This document shows, in pieces, positions 40,801 to 49,727 of a stretch of DNA of 64,000 nt. The notes beneath the pieces were generated by a model. The model was not told the origin of the DNA and did no database searches. It saw only the letters and a list, made by a program, of their open reading frames with translations. Both the position numbers and the translations under genes were made by a program. Position 1 is the stretch's first letter, and every line of letters begins with the position of its first letter. Where the stretch lies: NCBI RefSeq assembly GCF_051955275.1, contig NZ_JBQCGW010000294.1:1-64000 (forward strand), given 5' to 3'. The stretch is from Pseudobacter sp051955275. Its GTDB lineage: Bacteria; Bacteroidota; Bacteroidia; Chitinophagales; Chitinophagaceae.

Positions 40801-41750
40801 TCACTTTCAACAAATATTTCCGGATCTGCTGCGAAAGCGGCAGGTCCGTTTTTTTTGTTCATGCTGCTGAAAGTGGTATCTGTCAGCAGCCTGTGCATCA
40901 CAGGATCAGTCTTCCCTGCCCTGTACCCCATCAATTGTTCACTCAGGTTGAAGGCTCCAGCCGGTATTCCCGCAGGCGTATAACCGAAACATTTTTTGAA
41001 CTCTTTAATGAAATGGGCCTGGTCAAAATAATTGCATTCATAAACGATCTCCTGCCAGTCTGTTTCTTTCAGTACAATGCATTGGCGGTAGGCATGATTG
41101 ATGCGCAGCATCCGGCTGAATGACTTGGGGCTAACGCCGATGATATCCCTGAACTGCGCTTCCAGCGTGCGTTGCGGGATATTGAAATCGTTACAGATAT
41201 CGTCGATATAATTACGCCCATTTACCTGCTTCATCTTCTTCACGATACCTGAGAGCCTTGCAGTGGAAGCAGCCAGCTTTTCAGATATGGAATGCCGTCT
41301 GGCGGCAAACAGGTTGAGCAGCCAATGTTCCATGGTGGCTATCACGCTTCTGGGATCACTGTTGCAGTCAGCCAGCTGCTGATAAATATTGTTACACGGA
41401 AGAAAATCTGACAATTCTGTGAATTGATCTGTGAACCTGTTCATCGGCTGTGAAAAGAAATGTACGGGGCCAATGGGCCTGAACACCGCATAAATGGCGG
41501 AATAAGCTCCTGATTGCAGGGGTCTGTACTGTTTCAACTGACCGGTAAAGTTGAGTTTGGGCGTGAATTGTACACTGGTTTTGATATCCTTTGTTTCCGG
41601 TGAGTGTCCAAGTGTGTAAGCAAGGGCTGTACATCCTGTTGGATGCTGATCTATCAGCAGGCTTTTTTCCTGACTGGCAGTTTTTAAAAATACATAACTG
41701 TGAATATAGGGTTGCAGTGTAGGACAGGGACGGATATAGAAAGTACGCAT
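40779..41750 (-). CDS. AraC-family regulator with DUF6597-like N-terminus
   Basis: 323 residues from the ATG at 41750, where the family-like MRTFYIRPCPTLQPYIHSY begins. The upstream open frame of 64 codons lacks family sequence, though ATGs at 41777 and 41783 are possible. The N-terminal sensor domain runs to about residue 180, then two helix-turn-helices: YIDDICNDFNIPQRTLEAQF and DWQEIVYECNYFDQAHFIKE, ending KKCFGYTPAGI. A tail of about 55 residues follows, whose last part is encoded across the convergent FkbM terminator. The target genes are unknown; the divergent lipoprotein gene is the closest candidate. Confidence 0.85.
   Translation of the reverse strand: MRTFYIRPCPTLQPYIHSYVFLKTASQEKSLLIDQHPTGCTALAYTLGHSPETKDIKTSVQFTPKLNFTGQLKQYRPLQSGAYSAIYAVFRPIGPVHFFSQPMNRFTDQFTELSDFLPCNNIYQQLADCNSDPRSVIATMEHWLLNLFAARRHSISEKLAASTARLSGIVKKMKQVNGRNYIDDICNDFNIPQRTLEAQFRDIIGVSPKSFSRMLRINHAYRQCIVLKETDWQEIVYECNYFDQAHFIKEFKKCFGYTPAGIPAGAFNLSEQLMGYRAGKTDPVMHRLLTDTTFSSMNKKNGPAAFAADPEIFVESDYLATLA
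40820..40857 (+). terminator. FkbM terminator, embedded in the AraC coding sequence
   Basis: CCGGATCTGCTGC pairs (with G-U pairs) with GCGGCAGGTCCG around a GAAA tetraloop, followed by eight Ts. It lies wholly within the last codons of the convergent AraC gene. Confidence 0.85.
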
Positions 41751-42030
41751 CAAGGTTAGTTTTTCATGGGATGGCATAAACATAACGTGCGAACATTGAG
41801 TATGGTATGGGTGAATCGTGAAATTTACCAGCTGAACAGAAAAAAATCGTGTATGGGTAGCTGATATGAAATGAATCCGTAATGTGAAAGCCGCGGTGTG
41901 GAAATCAGTTGTTCTGCCGGCAGCCGGTTTAAGTATGGTCATTTGATATTTGTCAACATGTAGCCTTCTTGCGCATTTTTACAATACAATCCCTTTTACG
42001 TTGATTTCTTTTGCAACAAATTTATATTCA

Positions 42031-42921
42031 ATGAAAAGAACCCTACTGCCCTTACTGGCCGCCGTATTTTTCTTCGGTAGCTGTAAGAAGGATAATGACA
42101 AGAAAGATTTTATCCAGTTACAAAAGATCGAAAACGGAGAGGAAGCATTCAATTTCCAGTACAATGAACAGCATCAGCTGAGCCGCTATGAGGTACTGAG
42201 GACCTTCGAAGATGGGGGGACGCCTACACTCTATCGTTATGCTATTATCAGCTATGAGAATAATATTCCTGTAAGCGCTGATCTGTACAGGAAAGGAGAA
42301 ACTACTGATTTCTACCGCAGGTCACAGGTTTTGTTACATTATAACAGCCAGAACAGGATCGCTTATACCGTTAAGAAATACTACAATGAAAACGGTACTT
42401 ACCAGGAAGGTAATAACGATACCGTTGATTATGCTTTCAATGCAGACAGCAGGCTGGCCAGCATCAAGTATCGCGGCGACAATTCTCCCTGGACTTTCTC
42501 TTATGACGCACAGGGAAATATCAAGCTCGATCCACAAACTTATTCCGAGCCTAACTACACAGACCAGAGCAGCTATGAATTCAAGTATGACAATGGTGTG
42601 AATCCATTATCTGTAAACGGGGTTGGGCTTACCATCTTTGCATTGTATGAAGACGATGATTTTGAGATCAACCAGTTGTTGTCTGTAAATAATGCTACAT
42701 ACAACAAAACTGTTTATACCTACACTTACAAAAATGGTGAGACCACCAATGTAGATAAGTATACCGATATTTACCAGTTTGCCAATACTTATGATGAGAA
42801 TGGCGGACTGAAAGAAGTGGGTGTTACTTACAATTTTGAATATAGCAGAAACGGATCAGTAGAGGACACTCAGAATAGTCAGCGAACAGCAAAGATCACC
42901 TGTGTGAAAAAGCAGTATTAA
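42031..42921 (+). CDS. DUF4595-like repeat lipoprotein
   Basis: 296 residues from the ATG at 42031, which gives a lipoprotein signal with lipobox FFFGSC; the open frame begins earlier without a signal. The mature part has YD/RHS-like short repeats (FQYNEQHQLSRYEVL, YNSQNRIAYTVKKYYNENG, FNADSRLASIKYRG, FSYDAQGNIKLD), and FKYDNGVNPLSVNGV matches the 'YDNxxNPL' motif of DUF4595 lipoproteins. Function unknown, probably a surface beta-structure. Divergent from the AraC gene. Confidence 0.8.
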   Translation: MKRTLLPLLAAVFFFGSCKKDNDKKDFIQLQKIENGEEAFNFQYNEQHQLSRYEVLRTFEDGGTPTLYRYAIISYENNIPVSADLYRKGETTDFYRRSQVLLHYNSQNRIAYTVKKYYNENGTYQEGNNDTVDYAFNADSRLASIKYRGDNSPWTFSYDAQGNIKLDPQTYSEPNYTDQSSYEFKYDNGVNPLSVNGVGLTIFALYEDDDFEINQLLSVNNATYNKTVYTYTYKNGETTNVDKYTDIYQFANTYDENGGLKEVGVTYNFEYSRNGSVEDTQNSQRTAKITCVKKQY

Positions 42922-42935
42922 TATTGCTTTTTCAT

Positions 42936-42978
42936 AAAAGAAACCGGCTGTTCACGAAGGAACAGCCGGTTTCTTTTT
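42936..42978. terminator. Bidirectional terminator between the lipoprotein and the ABC exporter
   Basis: AAAAGAAACCGGCTGTTC at 42936-42953 pairs with its complement at 42960-42977 around ACGAAG, with T-rich ends on both strands. Confidence 0.9.
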
Positions 42979-42991
42979 ATGATGGATCATC

Positions 42992-44812
42992 TTATTTCAC
43001 TTCCTGCATCTTCACCAGTTTGTGGTAGAAGCCTTCAATGGCAATCAGCTGGTCGTGCGTGCCACGTTCAACGATCTGACCACGCTGGAGCACAATGATC
43101 TCGTCTGCATGACGGATGGTACTGAGCCTGTGTGCTATCACAATGCTGGTCCTGTTGGCCATCATCTTGTTGATGGCGTCCTGCACCAGTCTTTCGCTTT
43201 CGGTATCCAGTGAAGAAGTGGCTTCATCCAGGATGAGGATGGGAGGGTTCTTCAATACTGCGCGTGCGATGGTGACCCTTTGTCTTTCGCCGCCACTCAG
43301 CTTGCTGCCGCGGTCACCGATATTGGTTTCGTATTGATCGTCTTTTTTGGAGATGAAATCATGGGCATTGGCAATTCCTGCTGCCTGCTCGATGTCTTCC
43401 TTTGTTGCATTGGGGCTGCCAAGTGCGATATTGCTGGCGATGGTATCATTGAACAGGATGGGCTCCTGTGTTACGATGCCGATCTGATCGCGCAGGGAAG
43501 TGAGTGAATAATCTTTGATATTCACGCCATCGATCAGTAATTCGCCGCTGCTCACATCGTGGAAGCGTGGCACCAGGTCGGCCAGGGTTGATTTACCGGC
43601 GCCTGAAGAGCCCACCAGTGCAATGGTTTTGCCTTTGCCGATGGTGAGATTGATATTGTCGAGGATGGTTACATCTTCGTATTTGAAGCTTACATTTTTG
43701 AACTCGATATGGTTGTTGAATGTGGTAAGCGGAATGGCTTTGGGAGACTCTTCCACTACAACCGGCGCTTTCAGGATCTCTTCAATACGTGCAATCGCCG
43801 CACTGCCTTTCTGAACGTTATAGAATGCAGTGGATAAGGATTTCGCGGGATTAATGATCTGCGTAAAGAAAACGATGTACGTGATAAAAGCACCTGCAGT
43901 AAGACCATACTGATCACTCAATACCCAGCCACCGCCGATCCAGAGCAGGGCGCTGAGCACCAGTACTCCCATGAATTCAGAAAGAGGCGAAGCGAGGTCT
44001 TTACGGAAAGCCATCTTTACGCGGAGGTTATGCAGCAGGTTGCTGGACTTCAGGAAACGGCTGTTCAGTAATTTCTCAGCATTGAAAGATTTCACAACCC
44101 TTAGCCCTGTAATGGTTTCATCCAGCACGGACAGGATGAGGCCCTGTTGTTCCTGCGCCTGGTTGGATTGTTTCTTCAGCTTGCGGCTGATGCGGCCGAT
44201 GATGAAACCTGTGATTGGCAGCAGTACAACCACTACCAGGCTAAGCATCGGGCTGAGGAAGATAAGACAGAACAGGATGATGATGATATTCAAAGGATCG
44301 CGGATCAGGCCTTCCAGTGTACCGATGATGCTCCATTCGATCTCGTTCATATCGTTGCTCATGCGGCTCATGATATCGCCTTTGCGTTGCTCGGTGAAAA
44401 AGCCGATAGGCAGCTTCAGCACTTTGGCATACATATCGTCCCTGAGTTGCGTCATCACCCGGTTCCTTAACGGGATCATGATCCTGTAGGAGAGATACAG
44501 GAAGAGATTCTTTAAAAGTATCGCTGTGATTACGGTGATACAGATAGCTGCAAGGGCAGCGGTCTTGTCGTAAGTATCAATAAGTTTGGTAAGCCCGTAT
44601 TTCAGCAGGAGAATGATATATTTTGAACTGAACTCTGCTTCCGGCAAAACTCTAACGCCTTCTTCCTGTCCGAACAGGAGTTGCAGGAAGGGGGCCAGCA
44701 TGGCCAGGGACACCAGTGAGAATATGATGGATAACAGGATAAAAATCAGATACAACAGAATCTTGCCCTTCTGGTTCCGGAGGTAAAAGAGAATCGTGGA
44801 AAATCGCTTCAT
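42992..44812 (-). CDS. MsbA-like ABC exporter (fused membrane and ATPase domains)
   Basis: 606 residues. Six membrane helices occupy residues about 18-320 (LLYLIFILLSIIFSLVSLAM first). The C-terminal ATPase has Walker A GSSGAGKS, signature LSGGERQRVTIARAVL, Walker B ILILDEATSSLD and switch IVIAHRLSTI. It is a half-transporter that must dimerise. Closest in layout to lipid A/lipid flippases of the MsbA type, but the cargo cannot be read. Divergent from rbfA across 63 bp. Confidence 0.9.
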   Translation of the reverse strand: MKRFSTILFYLRNQKGKILLYLIFILLSIIFSLVSLAMLAPFLQLLFGQEEGVRVLPEAEFSSKYIILLLKYGLTKLIDTYDKTAALAAICITVITAILLKNLFLYLSYRIMIPLRNRVMTQLRDDMYAKVLKLPIGFFTEQRKGDIMSRMSNDMNEIEWSIIGTLEGLIRDPLNIIIILFCLIFLSPMLSLVVVVLLPITGFIIGRISRKLKKQSNQAQEQQGLILSVLDETITGLRVVKSFNAEKLLNSRFLKSSNLLHNLRVKMAFRKDLASPLSEFMGVLVLSALLWIGGGWVLSDQYGLTAGAFITYIVFFTQIINPAKSLSTAFYNVQKGSAAIARIEEILKAPVVVEESPKAIPLTTFNNHIEFKNVSFKYEDVTILDNINLTIGKGKTIALVGSSGAGKSTLADLVPRFHDVSSGELLIDGVNIKDYSLTSLRDQIGIVTQEPILFNDTIASNIALGSPNATKEDIEQAAGIANAHDFISKKDDQYETNIGDRGSKLSGGERQRVTIARAVLKNPPILILDEATSSLDTESERLVQDAINKMMANRTSIVIAHRLSTIRHADEIIVLQRGQIVERGTHDQLIAIEGFYHKLVKMQEVK

Positions 44813-44875
44813 GGATTAAAATATAGATAAACAGCGCAAAGTAACTAATTTTACAACGATTAATCCGTTAAAGGA

Positions 44876-45253
44876 ATGCAAGAAGGTAAAAGACAAAAAC
44901 AGATAGCGGGCCTCCTGAACGAGGAATTGAACGATATTTTTCACAGGCTTGGCCTGAGTATGCTCGATGGGGGCATGGTTTCCATTTCCGGGGTGAAGCT
45001 GACCCCCGACCTGCTGGAAGCCCGGATCTACCTGAGCTTCTTCCAGGTAAAGGATGCCAAAACCGCCCTGAAAAAGGTGGAAGACAGGGCCTGGGAGATC
45101 AAGAAAGAGTTGACCAGCCGGGTGGCAAAGCAACTGCGCAGAATGCCTGAACTGAGGTTCTTCAGCGATGATACTCTTGACCACGTGTTTAAAATGGAGG
45201 ATCTTTTCCGCCAGATAAAAAAAGACGAAGAAGGAAACGCCGGGGAGCAATAG
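44876..45253 (+). CDS. rbfA: Ribosome-binding factor A
   Basis: 125 residues, normal length. A KH-fold protein that helps mature the 30S subunit and 16S rRNA 5' end. Seen: KRQKQIAGLLNEELNDIFHR, VSISGVKLTPDLLEARIYLS, RVAKQLRRMPELRFFSDDTL and HVFKMEDLFRQI. A TAATTTTA box (7 of 8 to the -7 consensus) lies 23 bp upstream. The permease gene follows after 31 bp. Confidence 0.93.
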   Translation: MQEGKRQKQIAGLLNEELNDIFHRLGLSMLDGGMVSISGVKLTPDLLEARIYLSFFQVKDAKTALKKVEDRAWEIKKELTSRVAKQLRRMPELRFFSDDTLDHVFKMEDLFRQIKKDEEGNAGEQ

Positions 45254-45284
45254 GCTCATCCCATCATTTATATAAACCCTTTGA

Positions 45285-46508
45285 ATGAATTTTCTTTTCG
45301 CCTGGCGCTATTTCAAAGCAAAGAAATCAACCAATGCCATCAATGTGATTGCCTGGGTAAGCATGATTGCCATCATGTGTATCACCTTTGCTTTCATTGT
45401 GGTGCTGAGCGTGTTCAATGGTTTTGAAGGGCTGGTGAAGAGTTTGTATTCATCTTTCTATACTGATATCCGCATTTCTGCCGCCAAAGGAAAGGTGATC
45501 ACGCTCACGCCGGATCAACTGAAACAGCTGCGAAGCAATCCGCAGGTGGCCCATTACTCCCTGATGGCAGAAGAAAAGACGTTGCTGCTGAATGACGGCA
45601 TCCAGGTGATTGCAGATGTAAAGGGGGTAGACAGTAATTACAAGTATGTATCGGGCGTAGCCGAAAAAGTGTATCGTGGCAGCTTCCTCACCGGGAATGA
45701 CGATTTCCCCACGCTGGTGCTGGGCAATGGCGTGGAAAACGCACTGGGCGTGGAAGCCGATAAAAATGTATTTCCACTTACCGTGTATCTTTTTCAGCGT
45801 GGTGCAACTATCAATACTACAGATCCCTACAGAAGCTTCGCAGGCTCCAATATAAATACGGCTGGCACTTTTATGATTCAGGCCGATATCGATAACAAGT
45901 TTGCCATCACCAACCTGGCCTTCATGAAGCGCATGATGAACCTGGGGGCCGATGAGTACAGCGCTGTGGAAATTGCGCTGGTGGATGGCCGTAAGGCGGA
46001 TCAGGTCAAGGCATCGCTGCAAACCCTTTTTGGAGCGAAATACAGAATTGAAACCAAGTATGAACAGAACAAAAGCCTGTATAGTGTAATGACGATGGAA
46101 AAATGGGCTACCTACGGCATCCTCACACTGATGCTGATCGTAGCTGCATTCACCATGATCGGAGGCCTTACCATGCTGGTGCTGGAAAAGCAGAAAGATA
46201 TCCAGGCGCTGAAAGCCATGGGGGCAGATAACAGGCTGATCCAGAAAATATTCCTCAGTGAAGGCCTCCTGCTGGCCGGCCTGGGCGCCGCAGCTGGTAT
46301 TGTGCTGGCGCTGATCTTCTGCTGGGCCCAGGTGAAATTCAAGCTGATCCCGCTGGAAGGCGGCACTTTCCTGATCGATTACTATCCCGTAAAGATCCTG
46401 CCGGAAGATTTCATCCTGATCCTGATCACGGTGATTTTTGTGGCAGTGCTGGCTTCGTGGTTCCCTTCCCGTAAGGCGGCGCTGCAGCCGATAGAACTCA
46501 AGACCTGA
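45285..46508 (+). CDS. LolC/LolE-like ABC transporter permease (FtsX family)
   Basis: 407 residues. One membrane helix near the N-terminus (about 20-45, after the typical MNFLFAWRYFKAKKSTNAIN), a large periplasmic domain, then three helices in the C-terminal third (about 275-400) with the FtsX motif VLEKQKDIQALKAMGADNRL. The topology fits a lipoprotein-release or MacB-type permease. The matching ATPase is not adjacent. Probably co-transcribed with rbfA. Confidence 0.88.
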   Translation: MNFLFAWRYFKAKKSTNAINVIAWVSMIAIMCITFAFIVVLSVFNGFEGLVKSLYSSFYTDIRISAAKGKVITLTPDQLKQLRSNPQVAHYSLMAEEKTLLLNDGIQVIADVKGVDSNYKYVSGVAEKVYRGSFLTGNDDFPTLVLGNGVENALGVEADKNVFPLTVYLFQRGATINTTDPYRSFAGSNINTAGTFMIQADIDNKFAITNLAFMKRMMNLGADEYSAVEIALVDGRKADQVKASLQTLFGAKYRIETKYEQNKSLYSVMTMEKWATYGILTLMLIVAAFTMIGGLTMLVLEKQKDIQALKAMGADNRLIQKIFLSEGLLLAGLGAAAGIVLALIFCWAQVKFKLIPLEGGTFLIDYYPVKILPEDFILILITVIFVAVLASWFPSRKAALQPIELKT

Positions 46509-46630
46509 TAACCTTCCCGATAGATGAAGTTCAAACCCCTGATCCGCGACGAAGTATTTACATGAACTCAAAGAGATAATGATAGAATTATTCAATGGCC
46601 AACCATTGGAATGCTGATCTTACCGGCATA

Positions 46631-46656
46631 AAAAAATCCCGGCGATTAGCCGGGAT
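46631..46656 (-). terminator. Terminator of the transketolase gene
   Basis: On the minus strand, ATCCCGGC and GCCGGGAT form an 8-bp stem with a 5-nt loop and run into TTTTTT. Confidence 0.85.
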
Positions 46657-46682
46657 CTGTATGAATGAATTGTGATCATTTC

Positions 46683-47519
46683 TTAGTAATCTCCGAGTGT
46701 TTCGGGAAGTTGGGCCAGGGCCTTTGCCAGTTGCTCGTCGTTAGGGGCGATGCCATGCCATTCGTGTGAGCCTTGCATGAAGTCAACACCTGCACCCATA
46801 GCCGTTTTCATGAGAATAACGATGGGTTTTCCTTTTCCAACGAATGTTTTGGCCTGTTCCAGGGCGGCAACCACTTTGTCAACATCATTACCTTCATTGA
46901 GATGGATCACTTCCCATCCGAATGCCTGGAATTTGGCGCCGAGATCGCCCAGTTTCATCACCACATCCGTAGGTCCGTCGATTTGTTGTCCATTCCAATC
47001 TACAGTAGCGATCAGGTTATCTACTTTTTTATGGGCAGCGAACATGATGGCTTCCCAGTTCTGGCCTTCATCAAGCTCACCGTCACCTGTAAGTGCAAAT
47101 ACCAGGTTCTTTTCTCCGTTGAGTTTCTTTGTGAGTGCGGCTCCTATTGAAACACTGAGTCCCTGACCGAGGGAACCGGATGCCATACGGATACCGGGAA
47201 GGTGCTCGTGAGTGGCGGGGTGGCCCTGGAGACGGGAGTTCAGCTTGCGGAAGGTGGCAAGTTCTTTGATATCAAAATACCCGGATCTGGCCAGGGTGGA
47301 GTAGAAAACCGGGCTGATATGTCCGTTAGACAGGAAGAAGACATCTTCATTGGTTGCGTTCATATTGAACGCCGGATTGTGTTGCATTACTTTGAAATAT
47401 AACGCAGTAAAGTAGTCGGCGCAACCAAGGGAACCACCGGGGTGTCCGCTTTGGGAACCATGAACCATTCTGACAATATCCCTTCGGATCTGTGAGGCGA
47501 TGTCTTTTAATGCTGGCAT
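46683..47519 (-). CDS. Transketolase, N-terminal (TPP-binding) subunit
   Basis: 278 residues from the ATG at 47519; nine further codons upstream are open but not conserved. It carries the thiamine-diphosphate half of transketolase: GSQSGHPGGSLGCADYFTAL, RMASGSLGQGLSVSIGAALT and the TPP motif GDGELDEGQNWEA ending in DWNGQQ. It transfers two-carbon units in the pentose phosphate pathway, but needs the C-terminal subunit, which is not adjacent nor anywhere in this window. Its length matches split transketolases, so it is not a truncation. Confidence 0.93.
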   Translation of the reverse strand: MPALKDIASQIRRDIVRMVHGSQSGHPGGSLGCADYFTALYFKVMQHNPAFNMNATNEDVFFLSNGHISPVFYSTLARSGYFDIKELATFRKLNSRLQGHPATHEHLPGIRMASGSLGQGLSVSIGAALTKKLNGEKNLVFALTGDGELDEGQNWEAIMFAAHKKVDNLIATVDWNGQQIDGPTDVVMKLGDLGAKFQAFGWEVIHLNEGNDVDKVVAALEQAKTFVGKGKPIVILMKTAMGAGVDFMQGSHEWHGIAPNDEQLAKALAQLPETLGDY

Positions 47520-47543
47520 AAACAGTTCTTTAAAATGTGGTGG

Positions 47544-47551
47544 CAAAACTA
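47544..47551 (-). promoter_or_regulatory. -7 box of the transketolase gene
   Basis: TAGTTTTG on the minus strand is a perfect TAnnTTTG, 24 bp before the ATG at 47519. Confidence 0.5.
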
Positions 47552-47766
47552 CAAGAAATTGTAGACCAACTGATGAACTCTATCAAACTTTTCTTTATTT
47601 TTGCTCTCCAATTGCCCGCCTTAAACAATAAAGTTGCCTGAATTGAAGTTCATTATAGCGAAAGTGCTGTAGTTTGGAACTTGGCATCGATTTTGCCCCA
47701 ACCGGCCAGATTAGCAGCACGTAGATATTATAAAGACAAATATTTAGGAAACCAAAACCAGGGCTG

Positions 47767-48900
47767 ATGTTTGATGTATTACTTTCTATAGCTATATCTT
47801 TTACTGTCACATTTCTAGCTATCCCTGTAATTATTACAGTGGCCGAAAGAAAGAAACTGTACGACATACCGGATGAGCGCAAGGTGCATCACACGCCAAT
47901 TCCTTCACTGGGTGGTTTGGGTATTTTTGCCGGCTTCATTCTTGCCTGTCTGATCTCCATTCAATTTCAGAAATCAACCGAGATGCAGTATTTCCTGGCT
48001 GCAGCCTTTGTTATATTTTTCCTCGGTCTGAAAGATGATATCCTGGTTATTTCCCCTATCAAAAAATTCATTGGTCAGGTGCTTGCTGCATTCCTGATCG
48101 TTTATAAAGGAGGCGTACAACTCTCCAGCATGCATGGTTTCATGGGAATCCATGAACTGCCTGAATCTTTCAGCCTGCTGCTGACCTACCTCACGGTGAT
48201 CGTTATCATCAATGCTTTCAACCTCATTGACGGTATCGACGGACTGGCGGGTAGCCTGGGTTTGATGACTTCCATCATTTTCGGCTTCTATTTCTTACAG
48301 AATAACATGACCGGTTATGCGATCCTGGCCTTTTCCCTGGCCGGCAGCGTGGCGGCCTTCCTCATCTTCAATTTCCAGCCCGCAAAAATATTCATGGGGG
48401 ATACGGGATCGCTGATGATAGGGCTGATCACTTCCATACTGGCCGTAAAATTCATTGACGCAGCCAATGCTACCGATGTGGCCTACCCGCTGATAGCATC
48501 GCCTGCCATAGCATTTACCATCATGATGATCCCTTTGCTGGATACATTAAGAGTATTTGCTATCCGTATCTTCAACCGCCGTTCCCCGTTCAGCCCTGAC
48601 AGGAACCATATTCACCACCTGTTGTTAGACAGGGGCCTTTCTCACCGTAATATCACGCTGAGCCTGGTTGCCGTGAATCTCCTGTTCATTGTAGCTGCTT
48701 ATGGTATGCGCAACTATGGTTGTACCTGGATCATCCTTGGAGTGGTTGCTTTCTTTTTCTCCGGCATTGCCGCCCTGTACTACACCCGTCCTCAGCCCCG
48801 CCTCTTTGTGGCCAGGTCTTTGGAAAAGGATATCAAGGAGAAAGGAACCACCAAGATCGTTCCCCTTACCAAGGATACCATTCTCGAACACAAGAATTGA
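47767..48900 (+). CDS. WecA/TagO-like undecaprenyl-phosphate sugar-1-phosphate transferase
   Basis: 377 residues with about ten to eleven membrane helices. Seen: DIPDERKVHHTPIPSLGGLG, the first Asp pair in LGLKDDILVISPIKKF, NAFNLIDGIDGLAGSLGL, KIFMGDTGSLMIGL and the C-terminal PFSPDRNHIHHLLLD. These are the polyprenyl-phosphate transferase motifs of the WecA rather than the MraY branch (HIHH motif). It starts lipid-linked synthesis of a surface polysaccharide by moving a HexNAc-1-phosphate to undecaprenyl phosphate. No other polysaccharide genes are adjacent. Confidence 0.92.
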   Translation: MFDVLLSIAISFTVTFLAIPVIITVAERKKLYDIPDERKVHHTPIPSLGGLGIFAGFILACLISIQFQKSTEMQYFLAAAFVIFFLGLKDDILVISPIKKFIGQVLAAFLIVYKGGVQLSSMHGFMGIHELPESFSLLLTYLTVIVIINAFNLIDGIDGLAGSLGLMTSIIFGFYFLQNNMTGYAILAFSLAGSVAAFLIFNFQPAKIFMGDTGSLMIGLITSILAVKFIDAANATDVAYPLIASPAIAFTIMMIPLLDTLRVFAIRIFNRRSPFSPDRNHIHHLLLDRGLSHRNITLSLVAVNLLFIVAAYGMRNYGCTWIILGVVAFFFSGIAALYYTRPQPRLFVARSLEKDIKEKGTTKIVPLTKDTILEHKN

Positions 48901-48920
48901 GTCCCTTCACATAAATCTAA

Positions 48921-48964
48921 AGGGTCTTTTACGTTCTTATGAATTGTAAAAGACCCTGATTTAT
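48921..48964 (+). terminator. Terminator of the WecA-like gene (weak T-tract)
   Basis: A perfect 12-bp stem (AGGGTCTTTTAC with GTAAAAGACCCT) with a 13-nt loop, followed by GATTTATT rather than a clean T-run. Confidence 0.6.
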
Positions 48965-49006
48965 TAAAATCTCATCCGTTCTCTGTGCAAATTTTCTGAT
49001 TTGACG

Positions 49007-49014
49007 TAGGTTTG
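49007..49014 (+). promoter_or_regulatory. -7 box of frr
   Basis: TAGGTTTG followed by CA is a perfect TAnnTTTG, 23 bp before the frr ATG. Confidence 0.55.
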
Positions 49015-49037
49015 CAACGCACTTAATTCATACAAAT

Positions 49038-49601
49038 ATGTCAGACGAGTTAATAACCATCCAGGACCATGCTGAAGAAGCCATGGATAAGGCCATTAAT
49101 CACCTTGAAGCCGAATTGATCAAAGTACGTGCAGGAAAGGCCAACCCTAACCTGGTAGAAGGTATAGTTGTTGATTACTACGGAACCCCCACACCTATCA
49201 GCCAGGTGGGAAATATAACTGTGGCAGATGCCAGAACGCTGGCCATTCAGCCCTGGGAAAGGAATATGCTTCAGCCGATCGAGCGCGCTATCATCAACGC
49301 CAATATTGGTGTTACGCCCCAGAACGATGGTATGATCATCCGCCTCTTTATGCCGCCACTCACTGAAGAACGCCGTAAAGAACTGGTGAAACGTGCACAG
49401 GGAGAAGGGGAAAATTCAAAAGTTGCCATCCGCAATATCCGCAGGGATGGTATCGAAAAGATCAAGAAACTGCAGAAGAACGGCCTGAGCGAAGATATTT
49501 GTAAAGATGCCGAGAAGAATGTACAGGACCTCACAGACAAATACATCGCGCTGGTGGATAAACACCTTACTGCAAAGGAAAAAGAGATCATGACTGTTTA
49601 A
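49038..49601 (+). CDS. frr: Ribosome recycling factor
   Basis: 187 residues, normal length. It splits post-termination ribosomes together with EF-G. Seen: LEAELIKVRAGKANPNLVEG, VDYYGTPTPISQVGNITVAD, ALAIQPWERNML-like, NDGMIIRLFMPPLTEERRKE and RNIRRDGIEKIKKLQKNG. Own promoter and terminator, so a single-gene unit. Confidence 0.96.
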   Translation: MSDELITIQDHAEEAMDKAINHLEAELIKVRAGKANPNLVEGIVVDYYGTPTPISQVGNITVADARTLAIQPWERNMLQPIERAIINANIGVTPQNDGMIIRLFMPPLTEERRKELVKRAQGEGENSKVAIRNIRRDGIEKIKKLQKNGLSEDICKDAEKNVQDLTDKYIALVDKHLTAKEKEIMTV

Positions 49602-49623
49602 CAACAGCCACGCATAAATTATG

Positions 49624-49657
49624 GAAGGCTGTCTCTAAGGGACAGCCTTCTTTTTTA
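49624..49657 (+). terminator. frr terminator
   Basis: GAAGGCTGTC at 49624-49633 pairs with GACAGCCTTC at 49641-49650, followed by six Ts. Confidence 0.9.
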
Positions 49658-49727
49658 TACGCTCTCAACAAATAGGTACATCAGCAATTCCTGAAAATGA
49701 TCTACCTTAAATATCTCAAAAGCAGCT

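Noticed and set aside
46524..46565. 13-codon ORF (MKFKPLIRDEVFT) after the LolE-like gene
   Set aside because: No supporting promoter, homology or conservation; likely chance.
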